Part shown: positions 20,735 to 28,700 of the stretch, one piece after another | How positions within the stretch are numbered: the stretch's first letter is position 1 | How the letters are laid out: each line of letters opens with the position of its first letter | Assembly (NCBI GenBank): GCA_025716855.1 | Contig: JAIXMQ010000145.1 | Span: forward strand, 1 to 28,700 | Reading direction: 5' to 3' | DNA from: Pilaira anomala | Taxonomy: Eukaryota > Mucoromycota > Mucoromycetes > Mucorales > Mucoraceae | Length of the DNA stretch: 28,700 nucleotides | Position numbers and translations under genes: made by a program | Notes under the pieces: model-generated | Seen by the model: the letters and a program-made list of their open reading frames with translations, nothing else | The model's database searches: none | Told to the model about the DNA's origin: nothing

Positions 20735-21011
20735 TTTTTTTAAATAATAAGAGAATCGAAAAGAGATGTAGAAATAATTATTTATTGCTATCCTTACCTT
20801 ACTATTCATTCTCTTGGGACTAAAAAAGTATACTATGACGACATGACATGTCAAAAGTTGACCATGATATAATTTCAGCTTATTTAGATCATTGAACTAT
20901 TCTATGACGTTTAGTCTATCTTCAAGAGTATTTAAAGACGAAAACTTACAAGTCTTTTAGAAATCATATTTTTAACATAATATTAATATTAAAAGTACTA
21001 CAAATCTCAAA
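20735..21011. promoter_or_regulatory. divergent spacer between TE4 transposase and Myb/SANT-like gene
   Basis: About 277 bp of AT-rich non-coding DNA between two genes pointing away from each other. It presumably holds both promoters; no distinct motif identified. Confidence 0.4.
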
Positions 21012-21763
21012 ATGACCAGACCTAGCAGCACTCCCAATTATACAAAGGACGAAAAGGACTTGATGATCTAGCTTATGCCTCGAGGTGCCAGAGAGTGGGA
21101 CATGGTCACTGAGGCACTCAATAGGTACGAAAGAGAAAAAGAATCGGGTACGAGAGTGGAGCGCGCCACGGACTCTCTCAAGACGTTGTGGAGAACATTA
21201 AGAGCGGTTAGAAAACCAACTGGTAATATAAAATCATAGGCTTAATATTAATAATAACTTACCTATATTCTTTCTAACTATAGGAAGCACTCAACCTAGC
21301 GCTATTGTGCAAAAGGTGCGTCTTGCCAACGAGTGGCAAGAATATCGATCGGTATCGAGGCGAACGTGGAGGAAGAAGACTTGTCGGTTTCAGACGATGA
21401 AGGTGCTGATGATGGGAGAGTTCGAGGGGAAGGTGAAAGCACCTTTCCAACTATTGGTAGCTTGGCGAGCCGCCCCGTTGATGATGGTTCTCTTTTTGTA
21501 CCTCGCTCGTTGGCTACTACAGCATGTCAGTGGCAACAATCAGCTTGAGAGGTTGAATGAGACAATCTCGGGTGTCTCGACGGCTCTCATTGAGAGCCTG
21601 AGAAGTAGAGAAAATCCTCCGGTAAATATTTGTTTCTTTGATTGATATTTATTTGTGTTCCTAATATGTTTATGTTATATTCTAATAGGTCCCTCAACAA
21701 AACCCTTCTTCGTTGAAAGAAGAGATACCACTATGGCCACTAGAAGAAAATAAAATACTATGA
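21012..21763 (+). pseudogene. Myb/SANT-like DNA-binding partner of the TE4 transposase
   Basis: The ATG at 21012 starts MTRPSSTPNYTKDEKDLM, then TAG, then LMPRGAREWDMVTEALNRYE and SLKTLWRTLRAVRKPTG. That matches the trihelix Myb/SANT-like fold seen in transposon-associated proteins (D/E-x2-L...MPxGxxEWxxV...SLKxK/Wxx...KKPTG). An intron (GTAATA at about 21222 to ACTATAG at 21284) separates this from a second exon, and another (about 21621-21688) precedes the last 24 codons, ending TGA 21761-21763. From 21335 to 21545 the acidic SVSDDEGADDG text is in another frame, so two shifts have accumulated, as has the early stop. Harbinger elements use such a protein to target DNA ends and carry the transposase into the nucleus. 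Confidence 0.7.
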
Positions 21764-22010
21764 TCAGTGTACATATACACTGAAAAGTTACAGCTAAAAT
21801 TCAGTATATATGAGTTACAATGTACCCTGAAGATAGAAATTTAATTACTGAATTTTTCAGTATTTAAAATACTGAAGGTAGAAATAAAAATACTAATAAT
21901 TTCAGTGATTAAAATTCGAAGGATAGAAAAAAAAATACTGATAATTTCAGTAATATGATTACTGACGACGGTTTTTTTTTACTCTTAATAATTCAGTATA
22001 TTATTCACTA
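21764..22010. repeat. cluster of TTCAGTA palindromes with a 44-45 bp tandem period
   Basis: Begins with a hairpin (CAGTGTA-CATA-TACACTG) right after the stop of the Myb/SANT-like gene. Three tandem units then start with GAAGRTAGAAA at 21829, 21874 and 21918, each with TACTRA...TTCAGTR in dyad arrangement. More TTCAGTA and TACTGA copies lie on both sides. Confidence 0.65.
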
Positions 22011-23199
22011 AGTACCGTAATAATTATGATGAGAGCCGAATTATATTTACTAAAGAGAGTGTAAAATAACCTATTGACGGTAAAATATATTCTAAAGAGC
22101 GTAAACAAATTACTGTCTTCAGTGAAATAAAAACCGTATAACGGCCATAAATATACAAAATATGGTATCGTTTGAACTTTAAAACGAATCGAAATATGAT
22201 ACAAAAAAAAAAACGAATATTTGAATGCGTCCATATTAATATTATGGTTTATAGAGACAGATTAAGAATTATAATGTGAACAAATGAAATATTTTATTTA
22301 TTTTATATACATTTAAATGAGCGTTATAGAAAATAGTAACAAATATAAAAAAAAATTGAAAAAGTAACAGAGAAATATTAAACATTCCTTGATGTGACAA
22401 TATGACTTGAAAAAGTCTATTATTACTAGGATCCAGTATTATATATTTGCCATAGACCAAAGCGTCAAATTCGAAAGTATTACCTAAAATAAAGAAAGAT
22501 AATTAAATGTTTGTAGTTTAGAGTGATATATTTTTAAATTTACCCTTGCTATACACTAAGATGATTGGAATACATACAAACTGTTTTGAGTTTAAAGAAG
22601 AAGTTACTATACATGTCCTTATTTGTTTTATTTGTCAAAGATGTACCTTAAAAAATTAATATTCAGCTTTAAGCTGTGAGAAACAAACTACAAGATTCCT
22701 GAATGTCCAAGAAGGATAAGCATTAGCATAAGCCGTTATAGTTTAAAGACTTAAAGTAAATTTGAATACCTTATTGCTCAGAAAGATTCATGACCCCTAG
22801 AGAGTAAAGCCTGTAAGTTTGTATAATAAAAGTGGCATTTTATTCCTACTTTAAAATAAAGTGAGATTTAAAAGCAAATGTGCTAATTGTAATATGAGAT
22901 ATAAGTTATGAATGGTTTTTATTGTTAAAGAAATAATACGAAAAAAAAAATAAGTGAAAGAGATGATAAAAAAAAGAAAGAAAAGAGGAAAGAGAGAGGA
23001 AAATAAAAAAGAGCTCTTTTATATAATTACCTTCCTTTTTTTTTTGTGCATAAGACAGCCAATAAAATTACAAAATTCTATATTTGTAACTCACAAAAAT
23101 AGACAAACCTTATTGATTCGTTCAAACTTTAAAGAAGATGATCTGATTTTTTAAAGGAATTGAACGATCCGTTGTGTACTTTCAATTTGTATAACTAAT
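22011..23199. other. long AT-rich non-coding stretch of TE4
   Basis: No ORF with recognisable content. A purine-rich A/G run at about 22940-23010 is followed by a T run at 23036. I see nothing else I can support. Confidence 0.55.
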
Positions 23200-23290
23200 T
23201 TGTCAAAATCATCCAGATTGTCAAAATCATCCAACCTGTCAAAATCATTTAATTGTCAAAACCATACAATTTGTCAAAATCATCAATTTT
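23200..23290 (+). repeat. tandem TTGTCAAAATCATCC repeat
   Basis: Five imperfect copies of a 16-19 bp unit, TTGTCAAAATCATCCA, upstream of gene D. TGTCAAAAG motifs also occur in the array upstream of gene C (13190, 13545), a weak parallel. Confidence 0.75.
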
Positions 23291-23449
23291 TACAAGGCCA
23301 TCTAATTTTTACAGCATATATAAATAAATGAGCCATTATGTTTTATCTCTCTTTTTTTTTTTTACCTATATAACAGTAGTACTTTTCATTTTTTCAATCA
23401 CAAATAATATCTAATTACACTTTGCCCAATCCTCCTAACAGCAAAAAAA

Positions 23450-24771
23450 GACTTCGTGTTTCTACCAATCAAGAGCATTACCAAATCCCTTAAGAAATAC
23501 TACAGTCGTTCCAGTTCTACTTTTCATCCTGTGAAAATCAATAATTTTGCAATAACAATTGCTGTTAGAGCTTGGATGAATGATGAAATATATAGCTGTG
23601 CTTTTGATAGAAAAAAGAAAAAAGAAAATCGTCGTGGTAAACATCTTGTTATGTTTGAATCTTGCTATATAGAGTAAGTATTAGACTATATTTTAAATGT
23701 ATTAGATTATATATATACATACATACTCACGTTTTAGACAAATTTCCTATAGTTCCCGTAATAATGCTAAGCAATCGTGGTTCGTTGGTGTTGAGGATGC
23801 TTATAGACACAGCTAAATAAATACGTGATCATTGTAGTTATTATATATATATTATTTTATTATTATTATTATTAAAGCAAGATCATGGTTTAATGCTGGC
23901 ATAGGCAAACTACATTACTTTCTCATAGGTCAATAACATAACAGGTTGTCATATATGGAAAGTGACAGTAACAAGAGTTAGTTTAACCTTGCATGAATTT
24001 CCGATCAAAGTAACTCGCCAATAGATACGCGTAATTATAACTGAGAAGAATCTAGAATGTAACACAGGAAGAAGACATTATATCATATCAAATTATTATC
24101 ATAGCAAAATTATATCATAGCAAATTATATCACATCTTTATTATCATCATTATAACTTATAACCAATAATCATCATGAACATACTTACCTTTACCATATT
24201 TATATACATCTTCTATGATATCAATTGATATCACTTTCCGTATGTTTCCGTAAAGAAAACATATAAATATGACCATCATTTAGATAGTTTTCCCCTTGTC
24301 TGATTTTATATCTTTCTTTCTAAATAAAAAACTATCGTAACAGAGTTTTAACAATACTTTCTTCGTATCTTTTATTTCCTTTAAGTTTTACCTTATTTCT
24401 CTTTCCCATCCAAAACAGTTGGCTTTATCATATTTTATTTTGAGCACAATAATAAGTCGTGTGATACAACAAATCAAGAGTATACATCATTTTCGGCATT
24501 TATTGAAGTTATGAAGAGTCATAAAGTTGCTGATTATGATCCTTGTATACCAATTGTTACGATAAATAAACCCAAGAAAAAACAATTACTCGACGATCCT
24601 GAATGTAGATTAATTGATCCAAAGTATGCTGTAGTAAATCTATCTGATATTACACGTCAGGTTGGACTGGTGCAGTTATCCACAAATAATATTGAACACA
24701 GTGTAATCTCTTCTTACTATGTATTTAATAAGGACATCAAATCTTCTGTTGGTAGCATTCAAAACTTGTAA
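23450..24771 (+). pseudogene. gene D: TE4 gene sharing a domain with gene C
   Basis: Function unknown. The first open part, 23456-23676, reads SSSTFHPVKINNF, AVRAWMNDEIYSCAF and RRGKHLVMFESCYIE, then a GTAAGT donor. A short possible middle exon at about 23739-23815 reads QISYSSRNNAKQSWFVGVED. After about 600 bp of AT-rich DNA and an AAAACAG acceptor near 24418, the final part gives GFIIFYFEHNN, SFSAFIEVMKSHKVAD, IPIVTI, VVNLSDITRQVGLVQLS and ends in TAA near 24771. Gene C has the same order (VGxxxFxF, FxAxVExMKSH, IPVV, VVxVxDIxxxVGL). The exon set may be intact or not; the start codon is uncertain. Confidence 0.5.
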
Positions 24772-25687
24772 CTTTCTTTTTTTGCGTTCTAGCATCGAAA
24801 AATTATGTATCTTTTTTTTTCATATTCTTAATTCCACCAAACCAAATATGTAGATTTCTTTTTTTCTCTTAAATAAAAAAACTTTTTTATGGTTAGCTTA
24901 TAAAAAAATATATATGGGATATGAATTTAGTAGTTACTTTATGTACCATATTATTATAGGCACATTACTTGTTTAAACTGTAGGCATGTCTTGAGTTTGG
25001 CCTATTATATAAGAAATCGAACATGGAGGAAAAAACATTCTAAAGTAAATGAGCTCATTCCACAGTCTGTTCTAGTAAATAAAGCCAATAGTTAAAAACA
25101 TGTCAGTCTAGATTGGCAAAAAAAAAGAAAGTACCAGATTCGTCTAACCCATCTCATTACGTTCGGAATTGTGTATAAAAAAAGAGCCTCGAAAAGCGGG
25201 GCTCTTGATTTTTAAGGGTTAAATAATTTGCTGGGGAGCACGTGACGTAATTAAATCAATGAGAAAAAAAATATTATTTTTTTTTGGCATCAAATCAATA
25301 TGTTTCTGAAATAAAACTAGATAAAGAGACTGTAACTGTTTAATATTAAAATATATAGGCTTAAATATAAAACGCTTGTATAAATGTAGCTGTAAAACGT
25401 TTAGTTTCAGAAACCGGGGTTTTTTTTTTTTTTTTTTTTTTTTGTCTTTCCTTTAACCTCCTGCCACCTTTTTTTTTTTTTTTTTTTTTTTTTACCTTGT
25501 TCTGAATGTGAATAAATGAAAAAAGAACCTCATTTTTTAAGTTTTTTATAAGATATAATAGAAACTGGTAACTCTAGCGTATCAGTATCACCTGTTTATT
25601 TAATAAATGCATAGAGCGTGGGTTGAAAAATGATTCAGTAATTAAATTTCTGCGATGGGAAATTAAATATCTGTGCTTCGAAAATAA
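24772..25687. other. non-coding stretch of TE4 with a GC-rich hairpin and two T tracts
   Basis: A hairpin AAGAGCC...GGCTCTT at about 25183-25206 is followed by a T run and stands out from its AT-rich surroundings. Long T tracts occur at about 25421-25443 and 25470-25493. No gene recognised. Confidence 0.55.
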
Positions 25688-25956
25688 ATGTCTAACAGCA
25701 GTATCAATTACTGTGTCTCTGGCCATAGTGTACTTAGAGAAGTTCGCTCCATGCTCTTTAGCGATGAGTTCGCAAATGTAAGTTACAGAACTAGAATCGA
25801 TGCGTGTTATTATGCATTCGTTTACTTAGTGACCTTTTTTTTAAAACTTACATGTAGTTCTTGCGAACATCAGGAAGCCAACAAGAGCAAGAAAGGGATA
25901 CGGAGGTGGACTCTGAGCTGGAGGGGGAGCCTCACAAACGTCAAAGACAACAATAA
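25688..25956 (+). CDS. gene E: small two-exon ORF near the right end of TE4
   Basis: Not recognised. The ATG at 25688 directly follows a TAA. Exon 1 (25688-25777, 30 codons) reads MSNSSINYCVSGHSVLREVR and MLFSDEFAN. A GTAAGT donor and ATGTAG acceptor bound an 80-nt intron. Exon 2 (25858-25956) reads FLRTSGSQQEQERDTEVDSE and ends KRQRQQ, then TAA. The joined frame is phase 0 and open, 62 aa. The acidic stretch followed by KRQRQQ resembles the disordered tail of a nuclear protein, so this could be the last exons of a larger gene whose upstream part is lost. Confidence 0.4.
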
Positions 25957-26129
25957 AGATTTTTTTTCTTTTTTTTACTCACTTTTTAAAAATCTAACGA
26001 GGGGGGGGGAGGGAGGTTGTTAAATTTGGCTGGGAAGTGAATAGATTTTGGGTAGTTTACTCACTCCCTCCCTTGAGTTTAAATTTGAAATTTATTTAAA
26101 AACCGGATCTAAACATTTTTTTTTAACAC

Positions 26130-26147
26130 GAATTTTGGAAGTCGTCC
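26130..26147 (-). repeat. right terminal inverted repeat of TE4
   Basis: Inverted copy of 18465-18482, 18 of 18 matching, followed by the ATT duplication at 26148-26150. Confidence 0.93.
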
Positions 26148-26443
26148 ATTGGATCAAGACTTGTGCTGTTATACATAACTTTCTAATTGATAACAATAAT
26201 GATATTGATGAAAGTTGGTATAGTATTGCTGATGAGGATTTACTCTCAGCTGTACGAGAAGAGAGAGTAATATTTATACATGAGAATAGCCCTCTTCTTG
26301 CTACCCGTAATGGTCAGAAAAAAAGAGGCATTGTAAAACGTATAGTTTTACTTAACATTAAAACGAAGATTTTTTCTATTTTAAATTTTAAAGAGTACAT
26401 TTTTTTTAAAAATCCGACGATAAGTCAATTAGCAATTTTTTAA
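26148..26443 (+). pseudogene. PIF/Harbinger-like transposase 1, C-terminal part
   Basis: Frame reads IKTCAVIHNFLID, NNDIDESWYSIADEDLLSAV and continues to TAA at 26441-26443. The WIxxCxVLHNFxxD motif is the standard C-terminal helix of DDE_Tnp_4 transposases and continues the protein that stops at 18464. Confidence 0.9.
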
Positions 26444-26513
26444 GCGACAAAATAGTGTCTTATTATCTATTAGAATTCTTATTATTCTTTTTGGCTATAT
26501 TTTAAAATCCGTT

Positions 26514-26976
26514 TTAGCAAATTGCTATAAGTAGAAGTATTGTGGTTTGATACCCACTAATCGTTTTCCAACTCGGTACTTTATACTTCTCTTGTAATTT
26601 CCAGCCAACATTCGGTACTTTGCATATCCTTAAACAATTTCCATGCACGATCTTGATTTCAGTAACACCATCATTTTTTATTCTTTGTATCACATAACTT
26701 ACTTTCTTCAAATCGTCAGATACAGCATACAAGCCTTTCAATATATCTTCTAATTTGTTCGATCAAGAAGAATCTCTAAAATCATGATATCTTTCAACAA
26801 CATCATCGATTTTAAAACCAGGTTGTAGCAGTTTTTTTTTTTTTTTGTTATAACTTCTTATTAATAGCTTTCTTCTGAGTTTTTTGAGATGATTCTATTC
26901 TTCGTAAAGCTTCTTTTCGTACGAGTTGCAACGATTTGATTTGATTTTTGGTTCTTTTTTCAATACATCTTCATAG
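26514..26976 (-). pseudogene. Ty3/gypsy integrase C-terminal remnant A
   Basis: On the minus strand the segment near 26960-26870 encodes a charged helix (QLVRKEALRRIESSQKTQKK). After an A run the frame gives FKIDDVVERYHDF, a stop, then KLEDILKGLYAVSDDLKKVS, YVIQRIKNDG and VHGNCLRICKVP. This is the usual order in the integrase tail of gypsy elements: helix, FKxGDxV, KLxxxWxGPYxV, YxI, VHxNRLKxC. At least one stop and an A-run break make it non-functional. Upstream coding is cut by the LTR beginning at 26977. Confidence 0.6.
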
Positions 26977-27183
26977 TGTTACGCCTTTGTAAGAGATAGC
27001 AGAATAAAGAGTAAGCAATCTGGGTTTTATTGCTTTAATAATAACATTAATATATATACTATTTTAGGAGGGAACACAAGTACACAACTCTTACATTGCC
27101 CTTCCCATAAAAGACTTAATAAAAATATATTCTAAACTAATAACAACTATCTACTAACTTGATCCATTTAACGCTTGCTGACA
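26977..27183 (-). repeat. probable 3' LTR of a second minus-strand Ty3/gypsy element
   Basis: Read on the minus strand it starts TGTCAGCAAGCG and ends GGCGTAACA, with TGT...ACA ends, a TATATATA box and AATAAA before the end. It lies 14 bp downstream of the stop of an integrase tail (27197) and directly abuts integrase remnant A, as expected for an element inserted into another. The partner LTR would be further right and was not found. Confidence 0.55.
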
Positions 27184-27196
27184 TAAGGTATTAATA

Positions 27197-27430
27197 TTAA
27201 GCTTTATAAACGTCTTTTATATTCGCAGTAGTTGTTTTCTTTGACTTGTAATTTCTTGATCTACTTTCTACTAATTCTTCAAGTCTATAGGCATCCTTAT
27301 TTTTACTTGTAAAGCCAATGATTTTATAAGGACCGTCAAATTTAGGTCTGGAAAACACCATTGATCTTTCACTATGGCGGAAGCATTGTTTACAATTCGG
27401 CCTAAATTGTTTACAAAACGTACAATTTTT
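27197..27430 (-). pseudogene. Ty3/gypsy integrase C-terminal remnant B
   Basis: Minus-strand frame reads SERSMVFSRPKFDGPYKIIG, FTSKNKDAYRLEELVESRSR and ends DVYKA plus TAA at 27197. KFDGPYKIxGFxxxxxAYxLE is a gypsy-type integrase tail. Upstream it runs into degenerate copies of the 45-bp minisatellite unit (TTGTACGTTTTGTAAACA), so the rest of pol is missing or displaced. Confidence 0.65.
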
Positions 27431-27484
27431 ACACCCAGTTAGTTGTTTGAAAAATAGCTGGCATCAATTTTCAGCGTACAAAAT

Positions 27485-27785
27485 TGTTAAAAAAAAGTAC
27501 AAGTATATTGTTCGTTTTTTTACTAACATTGTTCATAAAAAGTACAAGTATATTGTTCGTTGTTTTACTAACCTTGTTCATAAAACGTACAACTATATTT
27601 TTCTTTTTTTTACTAATTCTATTCGTAAAACATACAAATGTATTGTTCGCTTTTTTTCTAATTCTGTTCACAAAACATACAAATGTATTGTTCGTTTTTT
27701 TTCTAATACTATTTACAAAACGTACAAATATATTATTCGCTTTTTCTCTAATTCTGTTAACAAAACAACCCATTTTATTGTTTAA
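27485..27785 (+). repeat. 45-bp minisatellite, about 6.5 units
   Basis: Tandem units with core AAAACRTACAAATRTATTGTTCG, then a T-rich run and CTAATTCTRTT. The 45-bp period is a multiple of three, and both strands stay open for 112 codons: YKYIVRFFTNIVHKK-type repeats on plus and TNNTFVCFVNRIRKK-type on minus. Neither resembles a known protein. It may be coding expansion in the retroelement on the minus strand or simple minisatellite DNA. Confidence 0.85.
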
Positions 27786-27813
27786 ATTTACTACCATCCT
27801 TGTTCGCAATATA

Positions 27814-27817
<4 letters not shown>

Positions 27818-27852
<35 letters not shown>

Positions 27853-28055
27853 GGTATTAAATATTATTGTCGCATATTTTCAAATGATTTTATTGATATA
27901 TATATATATATTAATGATATCGAAGAAAATGTATATTACAAGTAGCTAATGACACTAGATAGGGATGCGTAAAGTTTATTTTAATATCCCAATTACGTGG
28001 TACATCATTACTATCGACTGTACACTTATGGTAACCAGCATACTAAAATTCAATA

Positions 28056-28093
<38 letters not shown>

Positions 28094-28700
28094 TACATGG
28101 TATACGGCATTTAATTAAATGGATACAAGTACATAGCTTCATTATGGAAAAAGACAAAGTGATACTAGAAGGAGATAAATATTTATGGTTAATTAAGGAA
28201 AGCATTTTTCTTATCAAAAATAAAAAGATACATATGTATATATATATATATACTTACACAGATATTATCAATTTGGCCTACTGTTTGGGTTCAACGAAGT
28301 ATAATAGAGAGACCTTAGTTCAATGAATCTTAAAATGAAATACAATGAATAATCACCATTATCTAGAAAGCAAATTGTCTTCGGGAAATAAAGAAAACGC
28401 AGTTAGCAGTATCTAAACCAGGCTAAAAAAAAAAATAGAAAAGTGTTAGTTATTTTTAATATAACAACTGCTAATATTAAACTTACCATTGAATTCGAGT
28501 TTTTATATATATACATGTTTCATATTTTTGGCATCACACATGAGGCTTTACTACCTAAAAATAGAAGCAGTGGTTGGTCCAGGGTATAAATATAAGAGCA
28601 ACAAGTACGTAAGTCACCATGTGAATAAAAGTGTAATGTAATCCGTTTTCATATAAATATATATATAAATAAAGAGAGAAGAGCAACATGATAGAGAGCT
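27818..28700. other. AT-rich right end with long T and A tracts
   Basis: A T tract (27818-27849) and an A tract (28057-28091) enclose 207 bp of unassigned sequence. TA microsatellites lie at 27897-27912 and about 28237-28250. An open frame at 28100-28326 (with HSFIMEKDKVILEGDKYLWL) has no recognisable motif. TATAAATA near 28585 and AATAAA near 28624 and 28669 could belong to an LTR or promoter cut by the window end. Confidence 0.4.

Larger units (their letters stand above)
18462..26150. mobile_element. TE4: 7.7-kb DNA transposon inside the Harbinger-like transposase
   Basis: The element spans 18465-26147 and is flanked by ATT on both sides (18462-18464 and 26148-26150). The terminal inverted repeats are 18 bp and perfect: GGACGACTTCCAAAATTC at 18465-18482 and its complement at 26130-26147; similarity extends a few bases further (RTGTT...AAA). 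Removing TE4 and one ATT joins KHINYW directly to IKTCAVIHNF in frame, which proves the insertion. Inside are a Harbinger-like transposase, a divergent Myb/SANT-like gene, gene D and a small ORF. The 3-bp duplication fits PIF/Harbinger in length, though ATT is not the usual TWA. Confidence 0.9.

Noticed and set aside
23947..24417. Solo LTR interrupting gene D (starts TGTCATATATGG, has TATA-like and AATAAA-like motifs)
   Set aside because: No clear CA end or target duplication; the segment may equally be a long AT-rich intron.
25183..25212. GC-rich hairpin followed by T run, resembling a bacterial intrinsic terminator
   Set aside because: The window is eukaryotic with spliced genes, and no gene ends just upstream; kept only as a structural note.
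1..28700. tRNA and rRNA genes
   Set aside because: No segment with the conserved tRNA box motifs or rRNA-like sequence was noticed by eye; a covariance-model scan was not possible.

Overview
The window looks like a stretch of transposon-rich fungal nuclear DNA. It is AT-rich, with long A/T tracts, short GT-AG introns of roughly 55-100 nt and no bacterial gene layout. The transposase families (ISXO2/Merlin-like, two PIF/Harbinger-like, a large fungal-type Tc1/mariner-like DDE family) and the Ty3/gypsy retroelements resemble those of early-diverging fungi such as Mucoromycota; that placement is inference. I see no convincing cellular housekeeping gene, rRNA or tRNA.

The window is a nest of mobile elements inserted into one another, and several insertion points can be read to the base. 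Host layer 1 is an ISXO2/Merlin-like transposase gene. A degenerate Ty3/gypsy element (93-5313, target duplication CAAA or CAAAT) lies at its 5' side. Its last third (15693-16205) is separated from the rest (5319-6376) by a 9.3-kb element (TE2, about 6377-15686). TE2 carries GGC...GCC repeat arrays at both ends, an intact-looking orphan gene (gene B, minus strand, four exons, 373 aa), a degenerate gene C, and a nested Tc1/mariner-like element (TE3, 7148-10492). TE3 has 32-bp perfect inverted repeats, a TA duplication and a four-exon, 709-codon transposase gene that reads through without a stop, so it is the youngest and best-preserved element here.

Host layer 2 is a PIF/Harbinger-like transposase pseudogene (17397-18464, continued at 26151-26443). 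A 7.7-kb element (TE4, 18465-26147) splits it, with 18-bp perfect inverted repeats and a 3-bp ATT duplication. Removing TE4 and one ATT restores the transposase frame exactly. TE4 contains a second PIF/Harbinger-like transposase (minus), a divergent Myb/SANT-like partner gene (plus), gene D (sharing a domain with gene C of TE2) and a small two-exon ORF. A 963-bp element (TE5, 18661-19623) interrupts the C-terminal end of the TE4 transposase.

The right end (26.5-28.7 kb) holds minus-strand remnants of two Ty3/gypsy elements: integrase tails and one probable LTR. It also has a 45-bp minisatellite open on both strands, long T and A tracts and an AT-rich stretch I could not assign.
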